A stretch of 64,000 nucleotides of DNA. Source: Aquincola agrisoli. GTDB lineage: Bacteria > Pseudomonadota > Gammaproteobacteria > Burkholderiales > Burkholderiaceae_C. The notes under the pieces were generated by a model. The model was given only the letters and a program-made list of their open reading frames with translations. It ran no database searches and was not told the DNA's origin. The stretch spans positions 104,262 through 168,261 of the forward strand of contig NZ_JAZIBG010000049.1 in NCBI RefSeq assembly GCF_036621135.1, read 5' to 3'. Below are positions 8,596 through 17,382 of the stretch, piece after piece (position 1 is the stretch's first letter; the number at the start of each line of letters is the position of its first letter). The position numbers and the translations under genes were made by a program.

Positions 8596-10265
8596 GCTCA
8601 GAATATCCGCCGGCAACTGTGCAAACTTGGGGACGGCCTCGATTCACCGCACCGCAATGGGCCGAGCTGGCGCGCAGCCAAGGCGATGCAGCGGCATGGC
8701 AGGCAGCCTTTGATGAAGCGGGAGTGCTGGCTCCGACCCGCGTCGAGGGGGGGTTTGCGGTCGGCATCGTCGACCAGGTGGGCCGTGCATTTCTGGCTGT
8801 CGATCGCTTCGCCGAGCATTCGCTTTGCTATCGCATCGAAGAAGGGAGCTTGCGGTTCGCCGCCCGCGCGGATACGTTGGCGGATGCTGGTTTGGACGCG
8901 ATCGACCCGCAGGCAATTTTTGACTATCTCTATTTTCACTGCATTCCTTCGCCGCGCACTATTTTCAGGAATGTCCACCGTGTCCCACCCGGGCATTATG
9001 TGCGCTTCGAGAACGGTCGACTGGAGACTGGGCCATACTGGCAGCCGCGTTTCGATGAAGCGCCCCGTGGTGATTTCGACAGTCTGCGCGATGACTTTCG
9101 AGCTTTGCTTCGTGATGCCGTGGCTCGCTGTCTGGATGGCGGCAAAGCGGCATGTTATCTCAGCGGTGGCACAGACAGCTCCACGGTGGCTGGCCTCATT
9201 GGCGAAGTGATGGGGCGTCCTGCTGCCACCTATTCGATCGGCTTTGAAGCGCAAGGCTATGACGAAATGTCCTATGCGCGCGTTGCTGCGCAGCATTTTG
9301 GCACGGAGCATCACGAGTACTATGTGACGCCGGCAGACCTCGTGGCGTCCATTCCCGCAGTGGCTCGGCACTACGACCAGCCTTTTGGAAATTCGTCAGC
9401 GTTGCCCGCATACTATTGCGCGCGCATGGCGCGCAACGACGGCGTAAGCCGTTTGCTCGCCGGTGATGGCGGCGACGAATTGTTCGGGGGCAACGCACGC
9501 TATGCCAAGCAGCGGGTTTTCGGCTGGTACGAGCATGTTCCGATGCCGCTGCGCAAGGGGATCGTCGAACCTATCTTGTTGCAGACCCCTGCCGGGCGCG
9601 TGCCATTAGTCCGTAAGGTTGCAAGCTATGTCGATCAAGCGCGTGACGAGATGCCGAACAGGCTCCAGCAATATAACTTGTTGCTGCGTTTGGGCGTCGA
9701 TCAGGTGCTTACACCTGATTTCCTGGCAAGCATCGACATGGCCGCTCCTCTGCAGCACCAACGGGCAGTTTGGCACGCGGTAAAGGAGCCCGCCAGTGAT
9801 CTCAACCACATGCTTGCATACGACTGGCGTTACACATTGGCGGAAAGTGATTTGCCGAAGGTCCGCGGAAGCGCAGCGTTGGCGGGAATGGACGTTGCGT
9901 TCCCGATGCTTGACGATGGGTTGCTTGATTTCTCCTTGCGTCTGCCTGTTTCATACAAACTCAGGGGCCTCAAGCTGCGCTGGTTCTTCAAGGAGGCGTT
10001 GCGCGGATTTCTTCCAGACGAAATTCTGACTAAGAAGAAGCAGGGCTTCGGCTTACCTTTTGGGGTGTGGGCCATGCAGCATGATGCTCTGTATCGCCTG
10101 GCTCAAGCATCATTGCATAGCTTCGCTACACGCGGCATCGTGCGAGCTGACTTCATTGAGGCGCTGCTGCAGACGCACTTGAAGGCCCATCCAGCTTATT
10201 ACGGCGAGATGATTTGGATCTTGATGATGCTGGAGCAATGGCTGCAGTCGCGGGAAGGCGCTTGA
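8592..10265 (+). CDS. Asparagine-synthase-like protein lacking the glutaminase cysteine
   Basis: A 557-residue member of the asparagine synthetase B superfamily. The C-terminal ATP-pyrophosphatase domain is intact: the PP-loop YLSGGTDSS is near residue 189 and AGDGGDELFGGN near residue 290. The N-terminal domain keeps late glutaminase strands (VEGGFAVGIV, VDRFAEHSLCYRI) but starts MSSEYPP instead of Met-Cys-Gly, so the nucleophile and the first strands are absent. No in-frame upstream start could restore them. Such proteins cannot hydrolyse glutamine; family relatives without the cysteine (beta-lactam synthetase, lasso-peptide cyclases) activate a carboxylate and use another amine. Here it may amidate a uronic acid of the polymer using ammonia or an amine, which is inference. 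It overlaps the previous gene by four bases and ends the plus-strand block, 13 bases from a convergent gene. Confidence 0.8.
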   Translation: MSSEYPPATVQTWGRPRFTAPQWAELARSQGDAAAWQAAFDEAGVLAPTRVEGGFAVGIVDQVGRAFLAVDRFAEHSLCYRIEEGSLRFAARADTLADAGLDAIDPQAIFDYLYFHCIPSPRTIFRNVHRVPPGHYVRFENGRLETGPYWQPRFDEAPRGDFDSLRDDFRALLRDAVARCLDGGKAACYLSGGTDSSTVAGLIGEVMGRPAATYSIGFEAQGYDEMSYARVAAQHFGTEHHEYYVTPADLVASIPAVARHYDQPFGNSSALPAYYCARMARNDGVSRLLAGDGGDELFGGNARYAKQRVFGWYEHVPMPLRKGIVEPILLQTPAGRVPLVRKVASYVDQARDEMPNRLQQYNLLLRLGVDQVLTPDFLASIDMAAPLQHQRAVWHAVKEPASDLNHMLAYDWRYTLAESDLPKVRGSAALAGMDVAFPMLDDGLLDFSLRLPVSYKLRGLKLRWFFKEALRGFLPDEILTKKKQGFGLPFGVWAMQHDALYRLAQASLHSFATRGIVRADFIEALLQTHLKAHPAYYGEMIWILMMLEQWLQSREGA

Positions 10266-10278
10266 TGGCGTCTCGGAT

Positions 10279-11211
10279 CTACGGCGTTGATCGATATTTC
10301 AGAGCTTCTTCATAGAGCGGTTTGAGTCCGAATCCGCTGCATATGTCCGATAGCTTGAAGTTGGCGGACAGTTCCTTGGACAGATCGCGCCGCCAATCAT
10401 CCACGCTGGCGGCTATGTAGTTCTTGCGCCGCATACGGGTGTAGTGGCCTTCGTCGACCTCTGCTTCCGGAATCGCCATCAACTTGCCCCCCAGCGCCTT
10501 GTGCCAATAGCGGATGCCGACCCCGCAGTCCCAGTACATCGTGGTGCGCCTCTTGCGCTCCTCGTCGCCTGGACAGTTGGGGTGGAGGTAAAAGCAGAGC
10601 CACCAGCCGCAGCCCAGGTCGAAATTGCTGCGACTGGCGCCACGGGTCACGCAGCCGAGCAACTCCCAGTAGCGAAGTGTGTGGGGTTGCTGAAGCCGCT
10701 GTCGCATCGATGGCCGGGGCTCCACAGTAATCATCGCGCCGTCTTCCAGCGTTTCGAACCGCCGCGCGTACGCCTGCATCTGCTCGATCGGCATCAAAAG
10801 ATCCGCATGCCAGAAGGCCAGCCGCTCGCACCAGGCGAACGCGAAGTCCAGCGGGAAGTGCGGATACATCGTGCCGAAGCCGAAATGCCGGTTGAAGTCG
10901 ATCAGCACGGCGCCCGGCAGCAGCGGCGGTGGGCCCACTCGCGGATCGAAGCCGACCACCGGCGTCCAGCCCACTTCCAGCACCATGCGCTGTTGCAGCA
11001 GGCTCCACTCGGCGTCGACGTTCCAGCACAGCCACGGACGCTCCACGCCGGCGAGTTGGCTCTCCCACTCCCGGGCGACCGACAGGATGTCGTGGTACGT
11101 GAAGGGCGAGGCGTTGAACCCCTCCCAGTTGCCGATGCCGGCGCTCATGCGTTCGCGCTCGCCACCGGTGAGCCACGGACGCGTCAAATGGAGGGGAGGC
11201 TGAACGTTCAT
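10279..11211 (-). CDS. Unrecognised protein at the end of the XrtA operon
   Basis: A 310-residue soluble-looking protein I do not recognise. It has no signal peptide and no membrane segment, and is rich in Trp, Arg and aromatic residues. Notable segments are WLCWNVDAEWSLLQQRM, HFPLDFAFAWCERLAFWHAD near residue 135, and GCGWWLCFYLHPNCPGDEE near residue 200. The aromatic spacing loosely recalls glycosyltransferase-associated proteins but no diagnostic motif is visible. A GAGAG lies ahead of the ATG. It is the last gene of the minus-strand run, 27 bases after the deacetylase, so a role in modification of the polysaccharide is suggested by position only. Confidence 0.7.
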   Translation of the reverse strand: MNVQPPLHLTRPWLTGGERERMSAGIGNWEGFNASPFTYHDILSVAREWESQLAGVERPWLCWNVDAEWSLLQQRMVLEVGWTPVVGFDPRVGPPPLLPGAVLIDFNRHFGFGTMYPHFPLDFAFAWCERLAFWHADLLMPIEQMQAYARRFETLEDGAMITVEPRPSMRQRLQQPHTLRYWELLGCVTRGASRSNFDLGCGWWLCFYLHPNCPGDEERKRRTTMYWDCGVGIRYWHKALGGKLMAIPEAEVDEGHYTRMRRKNYIAASVDDWRRDLSKELSANFKLSDICSGFGLKPLYEEALKYRSTP

Positions 11212-11238
11212 GACTCTCGAGGATGAGGAGCAGACGCC

Positions 11239-12204
11239 TTAAATGCGTTCGGGCTTGCGGCGCAGATTGGCAACCAACCGCAGGCCGAATCGCGCGCGGT
11301 GCTGGTCCCAAGGCGTGAATCGGGGAATCTGGAACATGTCGGAACCCTGTTGCGCAGCACCCCACGCCGTGGTCACGGCGGCACGGAAGCCGGCTCGGCG
11401 GGCGAGCGCCACGCTGCGGCCTGTGTAGTCGGTGCGCGGCTTGCCGTTGGGATAGGCGAACAGGTCGATCGGCGAATCCAGAATCTCTTCCAGGGCCGTT
11501 TTGCCGCGTGCGATCTCTGCCATTGCAGCGTCATCGTCGAGGACTGCCAGGATGGGGTGCGAAGCGGTATGGCCGCCCACGGCCATTCCCTGGCGCACGA
11601 GCTCGCGGACTTCTTGCGAACGCATCATCAGCGTGCGGGGGCGCTGCACGCCGGCGGCTTTCAGCACACCGTCCACCGCCTGCTCGCGGCGTGCGGGTTC
11701 CAGGTACTTGAGCCGGCCCAGCAGGTGGTCGATCGCGGCACGGCGTTGCTGCACGCCGCCGAGTTCAATGCATCCCAGGCTGCCGTCGTCCACCTTGGAC
11801 AGGTCCAGCGAGGCGTGCGACGTTCGCCGCACGGCTTCGACCACCCCATCGTTCCACATGCAGCCGCCATCCAGGTAGTCGCTGGCGACGAAGAAAGCGG
11901 CCGTCAGGCCATGGCGTTGCAGTATGGGGACGGCCACGCGCAGGTTGTCTTCGTAGCCATCGTCGAAGGTGATCGCCAGTGCCCGCTCGGGCAGCGTGCG
12001 TTCCTGCAGATGGCGGACTGCCGTACCGAGCGGCAGCACGTTGAACCACGCGGCCAGCCAGCCGCAGAGGCTGTCGAAGCGGGCGGCGTCGATCTCTTCC
12101 GGGAAGAGCGGATCGGGCGCGTCGAGCACACGATGGAAGATGAGCGTGGACAGCCGTGCCCGCGGACCGCGGGGTGTCGTGAGGTTCAGCAGGGGCTTGA
12201 TCAT
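11239..12204 (-). CDS. NodB-type polysaccharide deacetylase
   Basis: A 321-residue carbohydrate esterase family 4 protein that should remove N- or O-acetyl groups from a polysaccharide. Motif 1, TFDDGYEDN, is near residue 90 and provides the catalytic base and metal aspartate; motif 2, GGHTASHP, near residue 212 provides the metal histidines; FAYPNG is a later family element. The ATG at 12204 overlaps the stop of the O-ligase gene by four bases (ATGA), which settles the start: an open frame runs on upstream but is only a shadow. No signal peptide is obvious, so it may act in the cytoplasm. It is distinct from the other deacetylase of the operon at 24421. Confidence 0.85.
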   Translation of the reverse strand: MIKPLLNLTTPRGPRARLSTLIFHRVLDAPDPLFPEEIDAARFDSLCGWLAAWFNVLPLGTAVRHLQERTLPERALAITFDDGYEDNLRVAVPILQRHGLTAAFFVASDYLDGGCMWNDGVVEAVRRTSHASLDLSKVDDGSLGCIELGGVQQRRAAIDHLLGRLKYLEPARREQAVDGVLKAAGVQRPRTLMMRSQEVRELVRQGMAVGGHTASHPILAVLDDDAAMAEIARGKTALEEILDSPIDLFAYPNGKPRTDYTGRSVALARRAGFRAAVTTAWGAAQQGSDMFQIPRFTPWDQHRARFGLRLVANLRRKPERI

Positions 12205-13574
12205 CGGTGCGGCTGCAGCGTTGCGGAGGATGTCCGTGCCGGCTTGCGGCCTGCAGGGGCGGCAGGCGGTGTGCCATGCAGCGGTTCGACCAGCCCCAGA
12301 CGGTACTGCCACGGGCGGCCCGTGTGTGTTTCGGTCTCCCAGCCGCGGTTGCGCACCCAGGCGCGCGCGAGCACCACCATGGCCATGATGTAGTAGGGCA
12401 GGTCGAAGTACGACAGGCTCAGGAACGATCCCCCCACGAGGTAGCCGAGCAGCGACGCCTGGGCCATGCCGGCCAGGTCGAAGCACCAGCGTGCCTGCGC
12501 GATGCTGGCGGCCTCCTTGCGCAGCTTCGAGGCCATGCGCCAGGTGCTGATCCAGATCATCACGAACAGGAAGAAGCCGATGAAGCCATGGTGGCCCATC
12601 ACCTGGAAATAGATGCTGTGTGCGACAGGGGTGCCCAGTTGGGGCGTGGGTGAATACAGCTGGAAGAGTTCCGGCCGTGCGAGGTTGAAGCCGATACCGA
12701 ACAGGTAGTGTTTCGCGACACCCCAGGACACCCACCAGGCGCTGAAGCGGCCCTGCGCCGACTCGTCCTCCTGGTACTCGCCGATCGTGTTCATTCGCTC
12801 AGTCCACGTGTCGGGCATGAACGCGAGCAAGGCCATCGCTGCCAAGGCAATGAACACGCCGCCGAGCATGCGCTTGTGCCCCCGCCACCACAACAACAAC
12901 GTCATTGCGCTGATAGCAAGCAGACCACCACGCGATTGCGAGCCCAAAACCGAGATGGCGCACAGCAGCATGATGGCTGTCATCGCGAGCCTCGCGCGCG
13001 CCGATGGCATCTGCAGCTGGCAGAAGCGCAATAGCGGTATGGTCATCACCAACGCCAATGCAAATTCGTTGTTGTCCGCGATGAAGGAGTCCGGAGGGCC
13101 CCATACGTGGTAGCTACCACCGTGAGCCAGAGTGAACAACCCGCCCTTGGCACCCAGCAACGCCAAAGACAAGGCGCAAACCCAGGCGAGCGCAACGATC
13201 TGCAGGCGAGAGTGAATCATCGCCAGTGCGACGAAGACCATGAGGTACACCTTCATGACCTTGTCCCATTGGAGGTAGTCGGTCTTGTAGTCCAGGCCCA
13301 TCAACCAAGAGACAGTGACCCACATGAAGAAAAGCAGCAACCAGACTGTGGGCGCGCCTTGGAAGGGTGACTTCTTCTGTCGATAGAACACCAGCGCGAG
13401 CAACGTGGTTCCGGCGGCCATCGCCGCCACCGGCGCCGTATAAGCGAACCCGTAGGTATAGCGGTGCGGATTCATCAGGCTGATCCAGCACCAGGCCAGC
13501 ACGCCGATCCACGGACGTCGCAGCGTCAGCAGCACCAGCGCGACGATGATGCCCATCACCAGGATGTCACGCAT
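12201..13574 (-). CDS. Wzy-like O-ligase/polymerase, exosortase A-associated
   Basis: A 457-residue integral membrane protein with about ten hydrophobic helices, matching the putative O-glycosylation ligase family found in XrtA loci (Wzy/WaaL superfamily). The N-terminus MRDILVMGIIVALVLLTLRR and the following W-rich segment are characteristic, and a large periplasmic loop carries FNLARPELFQLYS and the HSIYFQVMGHHGFIGFFLF segment, equivalent to the conserved Wzy/WaaL loop. It would polymerise the repeat unit or transfer glycan to an acceptor. ATG 13574 is chosen because GAGG sits ahead of it; GTG 13586 is an alternative. It overlaps the upstream stop by eight bases. Confidence 0.82.
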   Translation of the reverse strand: MRDILVMGIIVALVLLTLRRPWIGVLAWCWISLMNPHRYTYGFAYTAPVAAMAAGTTLLALVFYRQKKSPFQGAPTVWLLLFFMWVTVSWLMGLDYKTDYLQWDKVMKVYLMVFVALAMIHSRLQIVALAWVCALSLALLGAKGGLFTLAHGGSYHVWGPPDSFIADNNEFALALVMTIPLLRFCQLQMPSARARLAMTAIMLLCAISVLGSQSRGGLLAISAMTLLLWWRGHKRMLGGVFIALAAMALLAFMPDTWTERMNTIGEYQEDESAQGRFSAWWVSWGVAKHYLFGIGFNLARPELFQLYSPTPQLGTPVAHSIYFQVMGHHGFIGFFLFVMIWISTWRMASKLRKEAASIAQARWCFDLAGMAQASLLGYLVGGSFLSLSYFDLPYYIMAMVVLARAWVRNRGWETETHTGRPWQYRLGLVEPLHGTPPAAPAGRKPARTSSATLQPHR

Positions 13575-14946
13575 GGGCCGCCTCACGCATCGAGCCTGGG
13601 GCCACGTGGCTCACGATGTAGCGGAACTTGCCAGATCGTTCGGGCGCGATCGCCTCCACACGGACGACGTCCACGGCCACCTGCATCCCCAGGCGCTGGC
13701 GGAACCCCTTCACCACCGCGGCTTCCGATGCCGCATCGAACGCAGGACCTGCAACGATCTGCACCGACGTGCGGTACAGGTCATGTTGCTCGACGCGGAA
13801 AGCCTGCACGCCCGGCAGGTCCCGCAGCACGTAGATCAGCGCCAGGCCATGGATCACCGTGCCGTCGGTCGCCACCACAAAATCCGTGGCGCGGCCTTGG
13901 ATCTCTCGCAGCGTGGGCAGTCCCCGCCCACAAGTGCAGGGGGCCTCTCCCATCACCGCGATGTCGCCCGTCCGGTAACGGATGAACGGAAAATCGTGTG
14001 TCGCCAGATGCGTGACGACGATCTCGCCGGGTTCTCCGGGGGCCGCCGGCTGGCCATCGCGGTCGATCAGTTCGACCACCACGTCCTCCGCGGTCAGGTG
14101 CATGCTGCCGGCCGGACACTGGTGCGCGATGAAGCCGGCGTCCCGGCTGCCGTAGCCGTTGGCCACCGGGCAACCGAACACGCGCGAGATGGCGTCCCGC
14201 TGCTCGTCGTACAGCCGCTCGCTGGTCACGAACGCCACGCGGATGCCGAGGTCGTCCATGCGTTGGCCGCGCTTTTCGGCATGCCGCGCGATGTGCGACA
14301 ACGCCGACGGATAGCCGAAGAGCATGCGCGGCCGCCGGGCGCGGATGCGCGCGACGAAGCCGTCGAGCTTGGCCTCGCTCATCTCGAATGCGGGCAGCAG
14401 TTCGGTGCGCATCAACGCATCGCGCCATCGGCGCACCCGATCCTGCGCCCCGAGCTCGATGGGCGAGCCCCAGACGACGATCTCCGGGTCGCCGATGTCC
14501 ACGCCCCACCAGCGGGTCGCCCGCCATTTGGCGGCCACGTCGTGGCTGACCCGGCGTGCACCGATGTAGAAGATCAGTGGCTCGCCCGACGATCCACCCG
14601 TGTTGAAGCGGGCCAGCCCGATGGCGTGGTCGTGGCGCAGGGCTTCGGTATGGGCGCGTATCGCGGCCTTGTCGAGGAAGGGTAGCGCCTGCAGGTCGGA
14701 CACGCTCTGCACGCGCCGCGGATCGAACCCGAGCCGGGCGAAGATGTCGCGGTAGTAGGGCACGTGCTGCCCGGCCTCCTGCAGCAAGGCGCGCAGGCGC
14801 TGCAGCTGCAGGTCGGCCAGCCGATCGGCAGGCCACCACTGCGTCTGCTCCATTTCACGGCGTACCCGCACCGTCGTGTGCGACTTCAGCTTCTCCTGGA
14901 CCGGGAATACGAGGCCCGAGACGAGTCGTGTGTACAAGCTGGACAT
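13567..14946 (-). CDS. CapK / phenylacetate-CoA ligase-like adenylate-forming enzyme
   Basis: A 459-residue member of the adenylate-forming superfamily. The phosphate-binding loop FNTGGSSGEPL is near residue 115, NGYGSRDAGFIAHQC near residue 265 is the A5 region, and IRYRTGDIAV near residue 323 is the A7/A8 region, followed by a Cys pair in CTCGRG. Such proteins (CapK, PaaK-like) occur in capsule loci and are thought to activate a carboxylic acid for transfer; no CoA or acyl-carrier partner is visible here. It takes the place that an acyl-CoA ligase usually occupies in XrtA loci. The start is ATG 14946, 20 bases after the preceding gene. Confidence 0.82.
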   Translation of the reverse strand: MSSLYTRLVSGLVFPVQEKLKSHTTVRVRREMEQTQWWPADRLADLQLQRLRALLQEAGQHVPYYRDIFARLGFDPRRVQSVSDLQALPFLDKAAIRAHTEALRHDHAIGLARFNTGGSSGEPLIFYIGARRVSHDVAAKWRATRWWGVDIGDPEIVVWGSPIELGAQDRVRRWRDALMRTELLPAFEMSEAKLDGFVARIRARRPRMLFGYPSALSHIARHAEKRGQRMDDLGIRVAFVTSERLYDEQRDAISRVFGCPVANGYGSRDAGFIAHQCPAGSMHLTAEDVVVELIDRDGQPAAPGEPGEIVVTHLATHDFPFIRYRTGDIAVMGEAPCTCGRGLPTLREIQGRATDFVVATDGTVIHGLALIYVLRDLPGVQAFRVEQHDLYRTSVQIVAGPAFDAASEAAVVKGFRQRLGMQVAVDVVRVEAIAPERSGKFRYIVSHVAPGSMREAAHA

Positions 14947-14966
14947 GGTGTTTCGTTCGGGCCGGC

Positions 14967-16172
14967 TTAGCGTGCGGCGAGGCGCTTGAAGGCGCCAAGA
15001 AGTGTCTGGACGCGCTGGTCCCAGGTGTTGGCCGCTGCGTGCGCGCGGATGGCCTGCCGGTTCCAGGGCCGGGCCAGGGCATCGGCCAGCGCGTCGTGCA
15101 ACTGCTGTTCGTCATCGAACGGCACCACGATGCCTAATGCGGGATCGGACACGACCTCCTTGTTGCCTCCGACATCGGTGGTGACGACCGGCAGGCCGCA
15201 GGCCATGGCCTCGAGCAGCACGTTGGCCCAGCCTTCGTTGCGGGTGGCCAGCACGAAGACGTCGGCGGCCGACAGCACGGCACTCAGGGCCTGCGGAGGC
15301 AGCGGGCCGAGGAAGCGCACGGTCTCGCCGAGCCCCAGCTCGTCGGACAGCTTGTGCAGCCGAGCCGTCCAGTCGCCTTCGAGGCTGGGCCCGCCGACCA
15401 CCAGGTACACCAGCCCCGGAAAGCGCCGGCGCAGTGCGGGCAGGCAGGCCATCACGCGATGGAAACCCTTGCGCTCGACCAGGCCGCCCACCGTGACCAG
15501 GACCGGCACGCCTTCCGGCAGGCCGAGGCGCTGGCGTGCTGACGGCTGCGGCTGCGGCGTGAACTTGTCGAGGTCGACGCCGTTGCCGACCACCTGCACA
15601 CGCTCGGCCGGTACGCCGAGTCCGTGGGCCACGGCCGCGAGCGAGGCCGACACGGCGAACACGCGGTCCGCACGCAGCAGCGCCTGCCGGAGCAGGGGCG
15701 CGAGCGCCAGATCCTTGGCATGGCGCGTCTCGGTGCCCCGCAGCGTGATGCAGACAGGCACGCCGAGCCAGCGGCCCAGCAGCGTCGCGGCGTAGCCGTC
15801 GGGATAGCCGAAATGCGCGTCGATCAGGTCGAGGCGCCCCGCACGCTTCAACGCGCGCAGCCGCGGCCAGGCGGCCAACGCCATCGACAGGCCGTCGAGG
15901 CGCTTGAGCAGGCCAGGGAGCGAGAAGAACCGCGGGAACCACACCTCGTGCGCAGATTGCTGCTCGAAGCGCGGCGCGCCCGGCCGGAAGCCCGGCTTGA
16001 ATCGCGCCAGCAGGCCTTGCAGCGGAAACCACGGCGTGGGCGCGACCACGCACAGCGGCAGCTGCCGGCCGACGCGGAACATGCGCTCGCGGATGAACAG
16101 CCCCGCACCCGGCTGCATCCGGCTCGGGAACAGGCTGCTGAACACCACCACGTGCGGCCCCGGTTCACGCAT
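14967..16172 (-). CDS. Family 4 glycosyltransferase
   Basis: A 401-residue GT-B enzyme with VVVFSSLFPSRMQPGAGLFI at the N-terminus, the linker VGNGVDLDKF, the donor-domain strand VTVGGLVERKGFHRVM near residue 215, and the EX7E motif in RNEGWANVLLEAMACGLPVV. The start ATG lies inside the end of the preceding glycosyltransferase (eight-base overlap), so the two are translationally coupled. In many XrtA loci a GT4 of this kind follows the TIGR04063-type transferase. The acceptor and sugar are unknown. Confidence 0.87.
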   Translation of the reverse strand: MREPGPHVVVFSSLFPSRMQPGAGLFIRERMFRVGRQLPLCVVAPTPWFPLQGLLARFKPGFRPGAPRFEQQSAHEVWFPRFFSLPGLLKRLDGLSMALAAWPRLRALKRAGRLDLIDAHFGYPDGYAATLLGRWLGVPVCITLRGTETRHAKDLALAPLLRQALLRADRVFAVSASLAAVAHGLGVPAERVQVVGNGVDLDKFTPQPQPSARQRLGLPEGVPVLVTVGGLVERKGFHRVMACLPALRRRFPGLVYLVVGGPSLEGDWTARLHKLSDELGLGETVRFLGPLPPQALSAVLSAADVFVLATRNEGWANVLLEAMACGLPVVTTDVGGNKEVVSDPALGIVVPFDDEQQLHDALADALARPWNRQAIRAHAAANTWDQRVQTLLGAFKRLAAR

Positions 16173-17382
16173 CGGCGGTCTGCGGCACCGCGTGCCGGTA
16201 GGGCGCCTGGTAACGCGCCACGCTGGCAGCCCAGTTGCGCTCCTGCTCGACGAAGCGGCGGCCCGCCTGCCGCAGCGCGGGCCAGTCGCTGCGCCGCGCC
16301 AGGAGGTCGGCCAGCGCGCGGCTCAATGCAGGCGCGCTGCCCGCGGTGAACAGCGCGCCGGTCTCGCCATGACGGATCAGCTCCTGATGCCCGCCGACGT
16401 CGCTGGCCACCAGCACACGACCTTGCGCCATGGCCTCCAGCGGCTTCAGCGGTGTGACCAGCTCCGTCAGGCGCATCGAGTGGCGCGGATACGCCAGCAC
16501 GTCGATCAGGTCGTAGTAGCGCTGCACCTCGGCGTGCGGCACGCGCCCCGTGAACACGACCTTGTCGGCCACGCCGAGCGCCGCGGCCTGAGACTTGAGC
16601 GCCGCCTCCTGGGGGCCGCCGCCCACCAGCAGCAGCCGGGCGTTCGGCCGTTCGCGAAGCAGTTCTGGCAGCGCCGCGAGGAGCAGGTCGAGGCCTTCAT
16701 AGGCGTAGAACGAACCGATGAAACCCACCACTTCGCCGCCCGATAGGCCAAGTTGCGCACGAAGCGTCTCGTCGGCCGCGCCGCCCGGTGTGAAGCTCTC
16801 GATGTCGACGGCGTTGGGGATGACGGTCACCTTGGCCGCCGGGATGCCCCGTGCGACGATGTCCTGCCGCAAGCCTTCGCAGATCGTGAACACATGCCGA
16901 GCATGGCGCAGCGCATAGGTTTCGAGCCAGCGCGTGAAGCGGTAGCGCAGGCTGCCTTCGTGTGTCGTGCCATGGTCGACGGCCGCGTCCTCCCAGAAGG
17001 CGCGCACCTCGTAGACCACGGGAATGCCGAGCTCGCGGCCCACGCGCAGCGCCGGGATCGCGTTGAGCACCGGCGAATGGGCATGGATGATGTGCGGGCG
17101 GACCTTCAGCGCGACTTCACGCAGCCGCACTTGCACCGCCTTCATCAGGGAGATCTCGGCCAGTCCGGGCAGCCGAGGGCCTGCTGGCGCGGGCGTGCGG
17201 AAGAAGTGCAGGCCGTCCACGGTCTCGTCGGGCTGCGAAGGCGCCGTGTGTTTCGGGCTGGTCAGGTGGAAGGTCTCCCAGCCCAGGCGGCGCTGCTCGC
17301 GCAACAGCGCCGCGGTGCGGAAGGTGTAGCCGCTGTGCAGCGGGATCGAATGGTCCAGTACATGGAGGACACGGAGCGTCAT
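16165..17382 (-). CDS. XrtA-associated glycosyltransferase (TIGR04063-like)
   Basis: A 405-residue GT4 protein. The N-terminus LRVLHVLDHSIPLHSGYTFR followed by TAALLREQR is the hallmark of the third exosortase A-associated sugar transferase family. The donor domain has VIPNAVDIESF, GFIGSFYAYEGLDLLLAALP, and LVTPLKPLEAMAQGRVLVAS. The ATG at 17382 overlaps the amidotransferase stop by four bases (ATGA), so the longer open frame upstream is not coding. It should add a sugar to the lipid-linked repeat unit on the cytoplasmic face. This gene order, amidotransferase then this transferase, is typical of XrtA loci. Confidence 0.87.
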   Translation of the reverse strand: MTLRVLHVLDHSIPLHSGYTFRTAALLREQRRLGWETFHLTSPKHTAPSQPDETVDGLHFFRTPAPAGPRLPGLAEISLMKAVQVRLREVALKVRPHIIHAHSPVLNAIPALRVGRELGIPVVYEVRAFWEDAAVDHGTTHEGSLRYRFTRWLETYALRHARHVFTICEGLRQDIVARGIPAAKVTVIPNAVDIESFTPGGAADETLRAQLGLSGGEVVGFIGSFYAYEGLDLLLAALPELLRERPNARLLLVGGGPQEAALKSQAAALGVADKVVFTGRVPHAEVQRYYDLIDVLAYPRHSMRLTELVTPLKPLEAMAQGRVLVASDVGGHQELIRHGETGALFTAGSAPALSRALADLLARRSDWPALRQAGRRFVEQERNWAASVARYQAPYRHAVPQTADA

